A DNA stretch of 64,000 nucleotides from Yoonia sp. (lineage in GTDB: Bacteria > Pseudomonadota > Alphaproteobacteria > Rhodobacterales > Rhodobacteraceae). The stretch is from NCBI RefSeq assembly GCF_014859355.1, contig NZ_JACUUJ010000007.1, forward strand, positions 23,770 to 87,769, given 5' to 3'. This document shows positions 9,158 through 18,133 of the stretch, in pieces. Position 1 is the stretch's first letter, and each line of letters starts with the position of its first letter. The notes beneath the pieces are model-generated. The model made no database searches. It was not told the origin of the DNA and saw nothing but the letters and a program-made list of their open reading frames with translations. The translations under genes and the position numbers were made by a program.

Positions 9158-10279
9158 TTATTTGCCTGTCTTGGTGTCAGACCTGTCGGTCCTGCTGTCT
9201 TGTGTCGTATCTTGGGCAAGGGACGCCGCCGATGCAACCCGCGCGGCCAGTTTGTCGGAAAACCCGCTTTGCGCCAAGCGGTAGGCAAGCAAAAGCGCAG
9301 CCGTGACGCCGGTTTTATCCGCTGATCCATGGCTTTTGATCACGGTCTGGTTCAACCCCAGAAAAACCCCGCCATTCACCCGACGCGGATCAATCCGTTT
9401 GCGCAACCGCTTTAGCGACCCGCGCGCCATCACGGCGGCCAGCATCGAAAGCGGCGTTTTCATCAAAGCTTCGCGAAGCAGGTCTGAAATCAGTTTTGCC
9501 GTGCCTTCACCAGTTTTCAGCGCGACGTTACCGGTAAACCCATCGGTGACGATCACATCGACCCTGTCCGAAGGTAAATCACCCCCTTCGATGAAACCGA
9601 CATAATCGAATTCGCCTTTTGCGGCGGCATTTGCAATCAGTTCGTGCGCAACCTTGAGTTCAGCACGGCCTTTGTGTTCTTCGGTGCCGACGTTCAAAAG
9701 CCCGATCCGGGGCCGTTCAATGCCCAGCCCGTTGCGCGCGTAAGATGCCCCCATCAGTGCGTAGGTCAGCAAATCGTCCTGATCGGCGCGGATGTCGGCC
9801 CCCGCGTCCAGCATCACGTTAAACCCCGACGGGTTGCGCGATGGCCACATACAGGCAATCGCAGGCCGGTTCACACCTTCGGCCTTGCGCAGGCGCAGCA
9901 TCGACAGGGCCATCAGCGCGCCGGTATTGCCGCAACTGATACAGACTGCGGCCTGACCGTTGCGCACGGCTTCGATAGCAGACCACATCGACGTGTCTTT
10001 GCCCTGACGCAAGACATGGCTTGGCTTGTCGGTCATCTTGACGACGCTGACCGCATCATGAACCGTCACCCGATCACTGATCCCATGTTTGCGCAGCATG
10101 GGGTGCAATACATCCGCAGGGCCATGCAGAATCGCGCTGGCTTTGGGCGATTTGCCCAGAAACACGGCCAGGCCCGCAACGACGGTTGCAGGCCCTTCAT
10201 CGCCGCCCATGGCGTCAACCGAAAGCACGTGTGATGCGTTAGCCCCTGTCGGATCGGTGCCCGTCTGGCCTTTGGTCAT
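9158..10279 (-). CDS. plsX: Phosphate acyltransferase PlsX
   Basis: Makes acyl-phosphate from acyl-ACP, the acyl donor for PlsY in phospholipid synthesis; a peripheral membrane enzyme. The 373-residue product opens its conserved part with SVDAMGGDEGPATVVAG, followed by SCGNTGALMALSMLRLR and the VTDGFTGNVALKT motif near residue 243. About 17 N-terminal residues precede the conserved start. It sits 23 bases after rpmF and directly before fabH, coupling membrane lipid supply to ribosome protein L32 synthesis as in many proteobacteria. Confidence 0.97.
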   Translation of the reverse strand: MTKGQTGTDPTGANASHVLSVDAMGGDEGPATVVAGLAVFLGKSPKASAILHGPADVLHPMLRKHGISDRVTVHDAVSVVKMTDKPSHVLRQGKDTSMWSAIEAVRNGQAAVCISCGNTGALMALSMLRLRKAEGVNRPAIACMWPSRNPSGFNVMLDAGADIRADQDDLLTYALMGASYARNGLGIERPRIGLLNVGTEEHKGRAELKVAHELIANAAAKGEFDYVGFIEGGDLPSDRVDVIVTDGFTGNVALKTGEGTAKLISDLLREALMKTPLSMLAAVMARGSLKRLRKRIDPRRVNGGVFLGLNQTVIKSHGSADKTGVTAALLLAYRLAQSGFSDKLAARVASAASLAQDTTQDSRTDRSDTKTGK

Positions 10280-10302
10280 CTTCCCCGCGCCCGTTCAGCT
10301 AC

Positions 10303-10509
10303 TTACGCAGCGTCGTCGTCAAGGTCGATTTCTGTGGTATTTGCGATCACTTCGCGTGTCGCATAGTGCCCGCAGGACGGGCACACGTGGTGGGGGCGCT
10401 TAAGCTCACCACAATTGTCGCAAACATTCGGGTTTGCCGCGACAAGCGAGTCGTGAGAACGCCGATTGTTGCGGCGGGATTTGGATACTTTGTTCTGCTG
10501 GACAGCCAT
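10303..10509 (-). CDS. rpmF: 50S ribosomal protein L32
   Basis: A 68-residue basic ribosomal protein: [20 protein letters not shown] at the N-terminus and a CxxC...CxxC zinc ribbon (CDNC at 31-34, CPSC at 44-47), so this is the zinc-binding (C+) form. Gene order DUF177-rpmF-plsX-fabH is the classic one. Confidence 0.98.
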   Translation of the reverse strand: MAVQQNKVSKSRRNNRRSHDSLVAANPNVCDNCGELKRPHHVCPSCGHYATREVIANTTEIDLDDDAA

Positions 10510-10560
10510 GTCTCAACCCTATGATAAATGGGCCGGCGGCCCGCGTGTTTTGATTTCTCG

Positions 10561-10587
10561 GGGCGTCCTACGTCATTACGGACGCCC
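10561..10587 (-). other. Inverted repeat in the DUF177-rpmF gap
   Basis: GGGCGTCC and GGACGCCC form a perfect 8-bp stem around an 11-base loop, in the 163-base gap between the DUF177 gene and rpmF. No T-run follows in the direction of transcription, so a plain intrinsic terminator is unlikely. It could be a leader structure or attenuator before rpmF. A second short GC hairpin (GGGCC-GGC-GGCCC) lies nearer rpmF, around 10540-10552. Confidence 0.4.
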
Positions 10588-10672
10588 TGTCGAGATGCGA
10601 TCTGAAAGAGGCCGCGAACATACTGCGATTCACACAGGGTGCAACTATTTTTCCTGACTTGTATTTAATGCG

Positions 10673-11230
10673 CTATTCTTCTTTTTTTTCAAGGTTTGCG
10701 CGCAGGGCGGCCAAACCGGCAAAGGGCTTGGCGTCCGCATCTGTGAGCGGTGTTGCGCCTTTCGGGGCGGATACGGCCGTGCCCAGATCGGCATCCGGGC
10801 GGCGCGGATAAAGTGGCAGCGCCAGCGCCAGCGCCTCGATCATCACTTGGGCGATGTCGATGACCGTGGGCAATTCTTCAACCGTGTCATCCACGGGCAT
10901 TTCAACGTCTGGCCCGTCCAGCGCGGGCAGGTCGGCGACATATTGGCGGGTTACGGTTTCATCGATCCGGGTGGTGACCGGGTCCAGCGTAACCACGCAG
11001 TCTTGCACGACGGTGGCGCCCAGATCGGCCCGCAGCGCCCAGTCAGTGGTGCCGATCGGCGCGATCTGACCGGCAAAGCGCAGTTTTCTGATCGCGGTGA
11101 TCCCCAGCGCATCAGCAATGGCGCGCCTTTCATCGGCGGTTGGCACCAGCGAAAAGTCTGTTGCGCGTCGGGTTGTCAGATCAGCCAGACGCAGCTGTGA
11201 ACGTGGGAGTGCGGCCAAGGGTGCTTCCAT
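10673..11230 (-). CDS. DUF177 (YceD-like) protein
   Basis: A 185-residue protein of the DUF177/YceD family, linked in plants and E. coli to 23S rRNA accumulation or processing; no enzymatic activity is known. Seen: a conserved stretch with AGQIAPIGTTDWALRADLGA, then TVVQDCVVTLDPVTTRIDE holding the single conserved cysteine, then an acidic middle and the LALALPLYPRRPDAD segment typical of the C-terminal part. The open frame continues to 11341, but the ATG at 11230 is preferred since the frame upstream runs into the bamE promoter and start. It faces bamE across 70 bases and leads the rpmF-plsX-fabH run. Confidence 0.88.
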   Translation of the reverse strand: MEAPLAALPRSQLRLADLTTRRATDFSLVPTADERRAIADALGITAIRKLRFAGQIAPIGTTDWALRADLGATVVQDCVVTLDPVTTRIDETVTRQYVADLPALDGPDVEMPVDDTVEELPTVIDIAQVMIEALALALPLYPRRPDADLGTAVSAPKGATPLTDADAKPFAGLAALRANLEKKEE

Positions 11231-11300
11231 TCTTGAATTGCGGTCCGTTTCTGCTGTAAGCGGGATAAAAGGCATCAGTTGCCAAAGCAAGAGGGCGGTC

Positions 11301-11780
11301 ATGAGCAGACACACAGGCAAACCAGTCATTACGCTGCGCACAGTGGCAATGCTGGCTGTTTTGGGGCTGGCGGGTGCTTGCGCGCCGATCGAACGGTTCC
11401 ACGGCTTTGCGCCATCGGCAGAAGATCAGGCCGCGGTGCAGGTCGGGCAAGCGACACGCGAAGCGGTCATCGCCCGCTTTGGTCCGCCCACATCCGTGGG
11501 GTTGCTGGGCAATAGCGATTATTATTATGTATCCAGCACGTTCCGGCATTTTGGCGCCTTTGCGCCGCAGGAAACGGACCGTCAGGTGACGGTGGTCAGC
11601 TTTGATTCGAACGCGGTGGTGCGCAATATCACCCGCTACACGTTGCAGGATGGTCAGGTCGTGGTTCTTGACCGCCGCGTAACAGAGGACGGCATCAACG
11701 ATGTCACATTTATCGGCCAGCTTCTGGGGGCTTTCGGGCGGGTAGATGCCGGTGCGCTTCTGGGCGAAGAACCGCGCTGA
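11301..11780 (+). CDS. bamE: Outer membrane assembly lipoprotein BamE-like (SmpA/OmlA)
   Basis: A 159-residue lipoprotein with a signal peptide and lipobox (VLGLAGAC, Cys near residue 26), then the SmpA/OmlA fold: VGQATREAVIARFGPPTSVG followed by YYYVSSTFRHFGAF and QVTVVSFD. BamE supports the BAM complex that inserts beta-barrel proteins in the outer membrane. Start ATG 11301 follows AAGAGGGCGG. It is divergent from the DUF177 gene and convergent with msrB. Confidence 0.9.
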   Translation: MSRHTGKPVITLRTVAMLAVLGLAGACAPIERFHGFAPSAEDQAAVQVGQATREAVIARFGPPTSVGLLGNSDYYYVSSTFRHFGAFAPQETDRQVTVVSFDSNAVVRNITRYTLQDGQVVVLDRRVTEDGINDVTFIGQLLGAFGRVDAGALLGEEPR

Positions 11781-11844
11781 CGCCAAACCGAGGGCGGCAT
11801 CTGCCTGCATGTGGCCGCCATCCTTCTGACTGACGCCTTGCCGG

Positions 11845-12237
11845 TCAGTCTGCCGGTTCAAACGTCAGGGCGACGCCATTCATGCAATACCGCAGCCCTG
11901 TCGGTGGCGGGCCGTCGGGAAAAACATGCCCCAGATGCGCATCACAGCGGGCGCAATGCACTTCTGTTCGCTTCATGAAAAAGCTGCGGTCAACGCTTTC
12001 GCCCACCGTCTCTGGTGCGATCGGCTGAAAGAATGAAGGCCAGCCCGTGCCGCTTTCGAATTTGGCGCTTTGATCGAACAGGGGCGCACCACAGCACACA
12101 CACAGATACGTGCCCGGTTCTTTGGGGAAATCGTCATGGGTGCCCGCCCGTTCTGTCCCATGTTTGCGCGTCACCTTATAGGCAAGATCCGAAAGCATTG
12201 CGCGCCATTCGGAATCGGTTTTGACAATCTTGTCCAT
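11845..12237 (-). CDS. msrB: Peptide-methionine (R)-S-oxide reductase
   Basis: Reduces the R-epimer of methionine sulfoxide in proteins. The 130-residue product has the two CxxC zinc motifs (CVCC near 47-50, CARC near 96-99), the [10 protein letters not shown] active-site strand, and the catalytic cysteine in RYCMNGVAL (C118). No signal peptide, so cytoplasmic. Single gene between the convergent bamE and the divergent olsB. Confidence 0.96.
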   Translation of the reverse strand: MDKIVKTDSEWRAMLSDLAYKVTRKHGTERAGTHDDFPKEPGTYLCVCCGAPLFDQSAKFESGTGWPSFFQPIAPETVGESVDRSFFMKRTEVHCARCDAHLGHVFPDGPPPTGLRYCMNGVALTFEPAD

Positions 12238-12309
12238 CTGTTGGCATTCCTTTTCCAGCCTTACCCTTTAAACTAGAGCGCAGGCGCAGGTTCGCCAAGG
12301 TGGGGGTGA

Positions 12310-13023
12310 ATGACAATTCCATTTCAAAAGGGCCGTTATGTTGCCCGCTTCGCAACAAGCGCCGCTGACGTGACCGCATGCCATAGCTTGCGTCATGCTG
12401 CATTTTTCCGGCGGCCAGGCCGTGACGTTGACAGCTTTGACGCGGATTGCCGGCATTTGATGGTGGTGGGGCAGACAGGGCGGGTGGTGGCTGTGCTGCG
12501 GCTTTGGCTTTTGCCGGATGGCACAGCAGCCAACACCGGTTATACCGCGCAATACTATGATCTCGCAGGCTTTGCCAAAATTACCGAACCCGTGATCGAA
12601 TTGGGTCGCCTTTGTGTTGCCGCCGATGTGCGCGATGGCGATGTCCTGCGCGTGCTATGGGGCGCATTGACGCGGCTGGTGGATGCTGAAAACATTACCT
12701 TGCTTTTCGGCTGCACCAGTTTTGCAGGGACTGACCCGCATGACTATGGGCGCGTCTTTGCGCAACTGGCCGCGTTTCATCTTGGCCCGCCGGATCGTTG
12801 CCCCAAGCCCAGAACCCCCGAGGCAGTGGCCTTTGCGCAACTGCCTGCACAAGGGACACGCCCATTGCCGTCGGTGTTGCGCAGTTATCTGGCGATGGGG
12901 GCTTGGGTAGGTGATCATGTGGTGGTGGACCGGCAGATGAACACCCAGCATGTGTTCACCTGCGTTGATATTGCGGCCGTTCCACCTGCGCGCGCCCGGA
13001 TTTTGCGCGCAATTGCCAGCTAA
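12310..13023 (+). CDS. olsB: L-ornithine N(alpha)-acyltransferase OlsB-like
   Basis: A GNAT-fold acyltransferase of 237 residues matching OlsB, which attaches a 3-hydroxyacyl group from ACP to ornithine as the first step to ornithine lipid. Seen: GRYVARFATSAADVTACHSLR at the N-terminus, DSFDADCRHLMVV, the GYTAQYYDLAGF segment, ELGRLCVAADVRDGDVLRVL and LFGCTSFAGTDPHDYG, all characteristic of the OlsB/hemolysin-like GNAT family. The second enzyme, OlsA, is not in the window. Ornithine lipids replace phospholipids under phosphate limitation, but no Pho box was recognised here. Confidence 0.88.
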   Translation: MTIPFQKGRYVARFATSAADVTACHSLRHAAFFRRPGRDVDSFDADCRHLMVVGQTGRVVAVLRLWLLPDGTAANTGYTAQYYDLAGFAKITEPVIELGRLCVAADVRDGDVLRVLWGALTRLVDAENITLLFGCTSFAGTDPHDYGRVFAQLAAFHLGPPDRCPKPRTPEAVAFAQLPAQGTRPLPSVLRSYLAMGAWVGDHVVVDRQMNTQHVFTCVDIAAVPPARARILRAIAS

Positions 13024-13065
13024 TGCCCCCTTGCGTATTCCTGCGCGCCGCCCTAGCTGACGGTC

Positions 13066-14874
13066 ATGGCACGTGCACCCCTTCTTCAGCTTTCCGACAT
13101 CGCCCTGACATACGGCGGTGATCCCGTTTTTGCCGACCTTTCGCTGGTGATCCAGCCCGGTGACCGCGTGGCCCTTGTGGGCCGCAACGGATCGGGCAAA
13201 TCAACCTTGATGAAAGTCATGGCAGGCCTTGTGCTGCCGGACGAGGGCACGCGCGTCGCGTCGCCCGGCGTGCAGGTCGGTTATATGGAACAAGACCCCA
13301 CCATGGATGGTTTCGCCACCTTGGGCGATTACGCCGCCAGCGGGCTGGACATGGATGAAACCTACAAGGTTGAAATGGTCGCCGAAGGGCTGAAATTCGA
13401 CCCTGCCGGTGCGGTGGCCACAGCCTCGGGCGGGGAACGCCGCCGTGCTGCGCTGGCCAAACTGATGGCCGAAGCCCCCGAATTGATGCTGCTGGACGAG
13501 CCGACAAACCATCTGGATATCGAAGCAATCGCCTGGCTTGAAAACGAATTGAAACAGACCCGCGCCGCGTTCGTGTTGATTTCACACGACCGTGCATTCC
13601 TGCGCGCGCTGACCCGCGCGACGCTGTGGATCGACCGCGGTGCGGTGCGCCGCGCCGAACAGGGGTTTGACGGGTTCGAGGAATGGCGCGACAAGATCTG
13701 GGAAGAAGAAGACCAGCAGCGCCACAAACTGAACCGCAAGATCAAGGCCGAGGCCCGCTGGGCCGTCGAAGGCATCAGCGCCCGCCGCACCCGCAATCAG
13801 GGCCGCCTGCGCGCCTTGCAAGACCTGCGCGCCGAACGCGCGGCCCAGATCCGGCGCCAGGGCACGGCCGCCATGGCATTCGAAGGCGGCAGCACATCGG
13901 GCAAAAAGGTGATGGAGGCAACAGGCCTGTCAAAATCCTTTGACGGCAAACAGATCATCAGCAATTTCGACCTGACCGTGCAACGCGGCGATCGTGTCGC
14001 CTTTGTCGGCCCCAATGGGGTGGGCAAAACCACGCTGATCAAGATGCTGCTGGGGCAGGTGGCCCCCGATGCGGGCACCGTCAAGCTGGGCACGAAACTG
14101 GATATCGCGATTTTCGATCAAAGCCGCGCGGCGCTGAACCCCGATATGTCGCTGTGGGAAAACCTTGCCAATGATCCCGAACTGGGCGTCAGCGGTAAAT
14201 CTGATCAGATCATGGTGCGCGGCCAGCCCAAACATGTGGTGGGATACCTCAAGGAATTTCTGTTCGACGAGGCACAGGCGCGTGCGCCGGTCCGCTCGCT
14301 TTCGGGGGGCGAAAAGGCGCGGCTGTTGCTGGCCCGGCTGATGGCGCGCGAAAGCAACCTTTTGGTGCTGGACGAACCGACGAACGATCTGGACATTGAA
14401 ACGCTGGACCTGTTGCAGGATATCTTGGGCGATTATGACGGCACCGTGCTGCTGGTCAGCCACGACCGCGACTTTCTTGACCGGGTGGCGACAACAACCA
14501 TCGCAATGGAAGGGCAGGGGCAGGCGGTTGTCTATGCGGGTGGTTGGTCAGATTACCGCGCCCAGCGCGGCGGCGATTTTACCGAAGCCAAAGAGGCATC
14601 CAAGCCCTTGGCCAAAAAGCCAAAGCAGGTGGAAAAGAAAACCGCGGGCGGGCTGTCATTTACCGAAAAACACCGGCTTGATGAACTGCCCAGCGTGATT
14701 GATGCCTTGGGCGCGGAAATCGCAAAACTCGAAACACTGCTGGCCGATCCCGACCTTTTCACGCAAGAGCCGGTGAAATTCCAAAAAGCAACCGACGCCT
14801 TGGTCGCCCGTCAAAACGCCCTGTCAGACGCCGAAGACGAATGGCTGGCGTTGGAAGAAAAAGCCGCCCGGTAA
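13066..14874 (+). CDS. uup: ABC-F ATPase, Uup type
   Basis: A 602-residue soluble protein with two ABC domains and no membrane segment. Walker A motifs are GRNGSGKST (near 39) and GPNGVGKTT (near 316); the signatures are ATASGGERRRAALAKLMAEA and SLSGGEKARLLLARLM, each followed by a Walker B LLLDEPTNHLD or LVLDEPTNDLD. A Lys-rich linker and a C-terminal coiled-coil (about 535-600) mark the Uup branch of ABC-F, which acts on ribosomes or branched DNA rather than transport. Start ATG 13066 lies 42 bases after olsB. Confidence 0.93.
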   Translation: MARAPLLQLSDIALTYGGDPVFADLSLVIQPGDRVALVGRNGSGKSTLMKVMAGLVLPDEGTRVASPGVQVGYMEQDPTMDGFATLGDYAASGLDMDETYKVEMVAEGLKFDPAGAVATASGGERRRAALAKLMAEAPELMLLDEPTNHLDIEAIAWLENELKQTRAAFVLISHDRAFLRALTRATLWIDRGAVRRAEQGFDGFEEWRDKIWEEEDQQRHKLNRKIKAEARWAVEGISARRTRNQGRLRALQDLRAERAAQIRRQGTAAMAFEGGSTSGKKVMEATGLSKSFDGKQIISNFDLTVQRGDRVAFVGPNGVGKTTLIKMLLGQVAPDAGTVKLGTKLDIAIFDQSRAALNPDMSLWENLANDPELGVSGKSDQIMVRGQPKHVVGYLKEFLFDEAQARAPVRSLSGGEKARLLLARLMARESNLLVLDEPTNDLDIETLDLLQDILGDYDGTVLLVSHDRDFLDRVATTTIAMEGQGQAVVYAGGWSDYRAQRGGDFTEAKEASKPLAKKPKQVEKKTAGGLSFTEKHRLDELPSVIDALGAEIAKLETLLADPDLFTQEPVKFQKATDALVARQNALSDAEDEWLALEEKAAR

Positions 14875-14909
14875 CGTTTTTTTCGCGCATAAATATCCGT
14901 GGCGCGCGC

Positions 14910-14928
14910 GGGGGGCAGACAGCCCCCC
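14910..14928. terminator. GC hairpin between convergent uup and binding-protein genes
   Basis: GGGGGGC and GCCCCCC form a 7-bp stem around AGACA, in the 74-base gap between two convergent genes. There is no flanking T-run on either side, so function as a terminator is inferred only from position and stem strength. Confidence 0.4.
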
Positions 14929-14948
14929 TGCAACATCGAAGGTGCTGG

Positions 14949-15953
14949 TCAGCCGTCGAAATTGACCTCTTCCATGATCCGCAAGGCAGCGGGGCGGTGT
15001 CCTGCCAGATCGTCAAGGTTTACGTCGTCGGGGGTGAACTCGCCCCAGCTTGCCACCAGATCTGACAGTGGCACACCTTGCAGCACCGGGTATTCATAGT
15101 TCAGGTCCGCATAGATGCGCTGCGCCTCTGGCGACACGAGGTATTCCATCAGGCGCAACGCCTGATCGCGGTTCGGCGCCGCGGTCGTCATCGCCACGCC
15201 AGATACGTTCACATGTGTGCCGCCATTTTCAAACGTCGGAAAAACGATGCGCACCGCATTGGCCCATGCGGCCTGTTCTGCATTGTTCAGCATTTCCCCC
15301 ATATAATAGGTGTTGCCAAGGCTGATATCGCATTGCCCCGCCCAGATCGCGCGCACCTGCGCGCGGTCGTTGCCTTCGGGCTTGCGGGCAAGGTTTTTGC
15401 GCACGCCTGCCGCCCAGTCACGCGCCTTGTCTTCGCCCAGATGCGCGATGACAGCCGACAACAGCGCAAGGTTATAGTCGTGCAGCCCCGCACGGGTGCA
15501 AATGCGGCCTTGCCACTTGTCCGACGCGAGATCCTCGTAGGTGGTGATTTCGTCATCGGCGACCCGGTCGCGCGCGGCATAAACGATCCGCGCGCGCGTT
15601 GTCAGACCAAACCACAGGTTGTCGGGGCTGCGCAGCGTTTCCGGCACCGCAGCCGTCAACACGTTGCTTTCCACGGGCTGGATCACGCCGGCATCCACGA
15701 TCTGTTTGAGGTTGGCGATATCGACGGTCATCACCAGATCGGCGGGCGAACGGTTGCCTTCGGCGCGCAGGCGTTCTGCCAGACCGCTATCGACATAGGC
15801 AAGATTTACCGCAATGCCGGTTTCCGCCGTAAAGGCATCCATGACCGGCTGGATCAATGCAGGCTGGCGCGTGGTGTAAATATTAACGTCGGCCAAGGCT
15901 GGGGCCGCGAAGGCGACGCAAGTGCCGGCAAGAAGAAGGGCGCGAAATGTCAT
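14949..15953 (-). CDS. Iron(III)-type ABC transporter substrate-binding protein
   Basis: A 334-residue periplasmic protein with a cleavable signal peptide (LLLAGTCVAFAAPALA, cut before DVNIYTTRQ). The mature protein begins DVNIYTTRQPALIQPVMDAF, as in FutA/FbpA-type ferric iron binding proteins, and contains the tyrosine pair in LGNTYYMGEM that coordinates Fe(III) in this family. Start ATG 15953 follows GGAGCC; the open frame to 16073 is non-conserved. No permease or ATPase gene is adjacent, so it is an orphan binding protein or partners with a distant transporter. Confidence 0.88.
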   Translation of the reverse strand: MTFRALLLAGTCVAFAAPALADVNIYTTRQPALIQPVMDAFTAETGIAVNLAYVDSGLAERLRAEGNRSPADLVMTVDIANLKQIVDAGVIQPVESNVLTAAVPETLRSPDNLWFGLTTRARIVYAARDRVADDEITTYEDLASDKWQGRICTRAGLHDYNLALLSAVIAHLGEDKARDWAAGVRKNLARKPEGNDRAQVRAIWAGQCDISLGNTYYMGEMLNNAEQAAWANAVRIVFPTFENGGTHVNVSGVAMTTAAPNRDQALRLMEYLVSPEAQRIYADLNYEYPVLQGVPLSDLVASWGEFTPDDVNLDDLAGHRPAALRIMEEVNFDG

Positions 15954-16033
15954 GGTCTGGCTCCGGTTTTCAACTGTGACGTATAAACCTGACTCTTTTA
16001 ATATGTTCAATACCTGAATCTTTTTATCGGGTA

Positions 16034-16855
16034 TTAGTGCGCGGCCTTTTCCCGCGCTTTTTCGGCATCCCAAAGCGCATCCATTTCGGCAAGATCACTT
16101 TCGGCGGGGCGCTTGCCGCGTTCAGCCAGGGCATCCTCGACCGCTTCGAACCGCCTTGTGAATTTGGCGTTGGCAGCGCGCAGCGCTTCTTCGGGGTCGA
16201 TGTCCAGATGCCGGGCCAGATTGGCCATGACAAACAGCAGATCGCCGAATTCCTCGACCGTTTCGGCATGGGTCTGCGTGTCGCGGGCTTCGACCAACTC
16301 GGCGGCTTCCTCGACGATCTTGTCGATCACATGGCTGGTATCAGGCCAGTCAAAACCGACGCGGGCGGCGCGTTTTTGCAGTTTTACCGCCCGCATCAGT
16401 GCGGGCAGCCCAATGGCGACCCCGTCCAGCGTGCGGGTCTGCGCCTTGCCTGCGCGTTCGGCTGCCTTGATCTTTTCCCAATCGGCCACCTGTTGTTCCG
16501 CCGATTTGTCGCGCGATTCGTCGCCAAACACATGCGGATGGCGCGCGACCATCTTGTCCGCTATGGCGCGCACCACGCTGTCGAACGTGAAATGCCCTGC
16601 CTCGGCGCCCATCTGCGCATGATAGACGGTTTGTAACAACAGATCGCCCAATTCGCCTTCCAATTCGGCCCAGTCGGACCGGGCAATGGCGTCAGCCACT
16701 TCGTAAGCCTCTTCGATGGTGTAGGGCGCGATACTGGTGAAATCCTGCGCGATGTCCCACGGGCAGCCCGTGTCAGGGTCGCGCAACCGGCGCATGATTT
16801 CCAAAAGGCGCGGCATCCCGCCGTCAGGATCGTGGATCGTTGTGTTATCAGCCAT
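16034..16855 (-). CDS. mazG: Nucleoside triphosphate pyrophosphohydrolase MazG
   Basis: Hydrolyses (d)NTPs to NMP and pyrophosphate, a house-cleaning and stringent-response function. The 273-residue product has two MazG domains: CPWDIAQDFTSIAPYTIEEA (33-52) with the metal-binding EGELGDLLLQ helix, and EEAAELVEARD with EEFGDLLFVMANLARHL, giving the EExxE...ExxD pattern twice. The frame stays open antisense to the neighbour up to 17989, but ATG 16855 gives the conserved start (MADNTTIHDPDGGMPRLLEI). Divergent from the M20 gene across 63 bases. Confidence 0.96.
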   Translation of the reverse strand: MADNTTIHDPDGGMPRLLEIMRRLRDPDTGCPWDIAQDFTSIAPYTIEEAYEVADAIARSDWAELEGELGDLLLQTVYHAQMGAEAGHFTFDSVVRAIADKMVARHPHVFGDESRDKSAEQQVADWEKIKAAERAGKAQTRTLDGVAIGLPALMRAVKLQKRAARVGFDWPDTSHVIDKIVEEAAELVEARDTQTHAETVEEFGDLLFVMANLARHLDIDPEEALRAANAKFTRRFEAVEDALAERGKRPAESDLAEMDALWDAEKAREKAAH

Positions 16856-16918
16856 TGCGCAGGCCCCCTTGTTGCGGTCAAGTGGCACCGTATTGCCCAG
16901 ACGCCCGGAGTGCCACCC

Positions 16919-18076
16919 ATGCCCGTGATCAATCGCATCGCTGATTTCACCGATGATTTGACTGCATGGCGCAGGCATCTGCACGCGCATCCCGAATTGC
17001 AGTTCGATTGTCATCAGACAGCCGCGTTTGTCGTGGACCTCCTGCGGGCATTCGGCGTGGACGCGGTGCATGAAGGTATTGCGACCAGCGGTGTGGTCGC
17101 CATCATCAATGGCAATGCGGCAGGGCCAACGATTGGCCTGCGCGCGGATATGGATGCCCTGCCGATGGACGAGATGACAGGGCTGGATCATGCATCGACC
17201 GTGCCGGGGCGGATGCATGCCTGCGGCCATGACGGGCATACGACCATGCTGCTGGGGGCTGCGAAATATCTGGCCGAGACGCGCAATTTCGCGGGCCGTG
17301 TTGCGCTGATCTTTCAACCGGCCGAGGAATTGGGCGGCGGCGCGCAGGTGATGGTCCAGGAAGGTATCCTTGAGCGGTTCGACATCGGCCAGGTCTATGC
17401 GCTGCATAACGCGCCCGGCACGCCGGTCGGGGCGTTTTACACCACGCCGGGGCCAATCATGGCGGCGGTCGATTCGTTTGAGATTCATATCACGGGGCGC
17501 GGCGGGCACGGGGCGATGCCGCATGAAACCGCTGACCCGATCATGGCTGCTGTCGGGATCGTGCAGGCGATCCAGACCATCGTCAGCCGCAACCACGCCG
17601 CCACCGATGATCTGGTGGTGTCGGTCACGCAAATTCACACAGGCTCTGCTGATAACGTGATCCCCGGCACCGCTTATATCAACGGCACCGTGCGCACATT
17701 CGATTCTGCCGTGCAGGCAATGGTGATGACCCGGCTTGATCAGATCGTGGCGGGGCAGGCGGCGGCCTATGGTGTTATGGCAGAACTGGTTTATGACGTG
17801 GGCTATCCTGCGACGGTCAACGACCCCGATAGCACCGTTTTTGCGGCCGATGTGGCGCGCGCGGTGTCGGCGGATGTGGTGGCAGATCATAGGCGCGAGA
17901 TGGGCGCGGAAGATTTCGCCTATATGCTGGAAAAGCGACCCGGCGCCTATCTGTTCATCGGCAATGGCGACAGCGCAGGCCTGCATCATCCCGCCTATGA
18001 ATTCAATGATGCGGTCTTACCTGTGGGGGCGTCATTTTTTGCCCGGCTGGTGGAACGCGCACTGCCGTTGCGGTGA
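16919..18076 (+). CDS. M20-family amidohydrolase (hippurate hydrolase-like)
   Basis: A 385-residue metal-dependent aminoacylase or amidohydrolase of the M20D group. Seen: WRRHLHAHPELQFDCHQTA near the N-terminus, the metal ligands in MHACGHDGHTTMLLGAAKYL, EELGGGAQVMVQEG, and a dimerisation domain with GRGGHGAMPHETADPI. The final histidine ligand is in GLHHPAYEFND. The substrate (N-acyl amino acid, indole conjugate or hippurate) cannot be told from sequence. Start ATG 16919 after CGGAG; the earlier in-frame start at 16832 would overlap mazG. Confidence 0.9.
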   Translation: MPVINRIADFTDDLTAWRRHLHAHPELQFDCHQTAAFVVDLLRAFGVDAVHEGIATSGVVAIINGNAAGPTIGLRADMDALPMDEMTGLDHASTVPGRMHACGHDGHTTMLLGAAKYLAETRNFAGRVALIFQPAEELGGGAQVMVQEGILERFDIGQVYALHNAPGTPVGAFYTTPGPIMAAVDSFEIHITGRGGHGAMPHETADPIMAAVGIVQAIQTIVSRNHAATDDLVVSVTQIHTGSADNVIPGTAYINGTVRTFDSAVQAMVMTRLDQIVAGQAAAYGVMAELVYDVGYPATVNDPDSTVFAADVARAVSADVVADHRREMGAEDFAYMLEKRPGAYLFIGNGDSAGLHHPAYEFNDAVLPVGASFFARLVERALPLR

Positions 18077-18098
18077 TCAAATTTAGCTAAATTTGATC
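18075..18098. repeat. Perfect 24-bp AT-rich palindrome
   Basis: GATCAAATTTAG followed by its exact complement covers 24 bases and overlaps the TGA stop of the M20 gene, 36 bases before the agmatinase gene. The half-site ATCAAATTT recurs in the palindrome at 33089-33110. No T-run follows. It could be a regulator site or a cruciform- or hairpin-forming 3' end. Confidence 0.7.
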
Positions 18099-18133
18099 CC
18101 GGACAGCACGTAAAAGAACGAAAGAGGACTGAC

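Noticed and set aside
15954..16033. Iron-responsive operator before the ferric-binding protein gene
   Set aside because: The AT-rich stretch (TTTTAATATGTTCAATACC) contains no TTAGAA-N3-TTCTAA or other palindrome that could be defended.
16856..17989. Minus-strand frame continuing mazG upstream for 378 codons
   Set aside because: It is antisense to the M20 gene and shows no family sequence; the conserved MazG start is at 16855.
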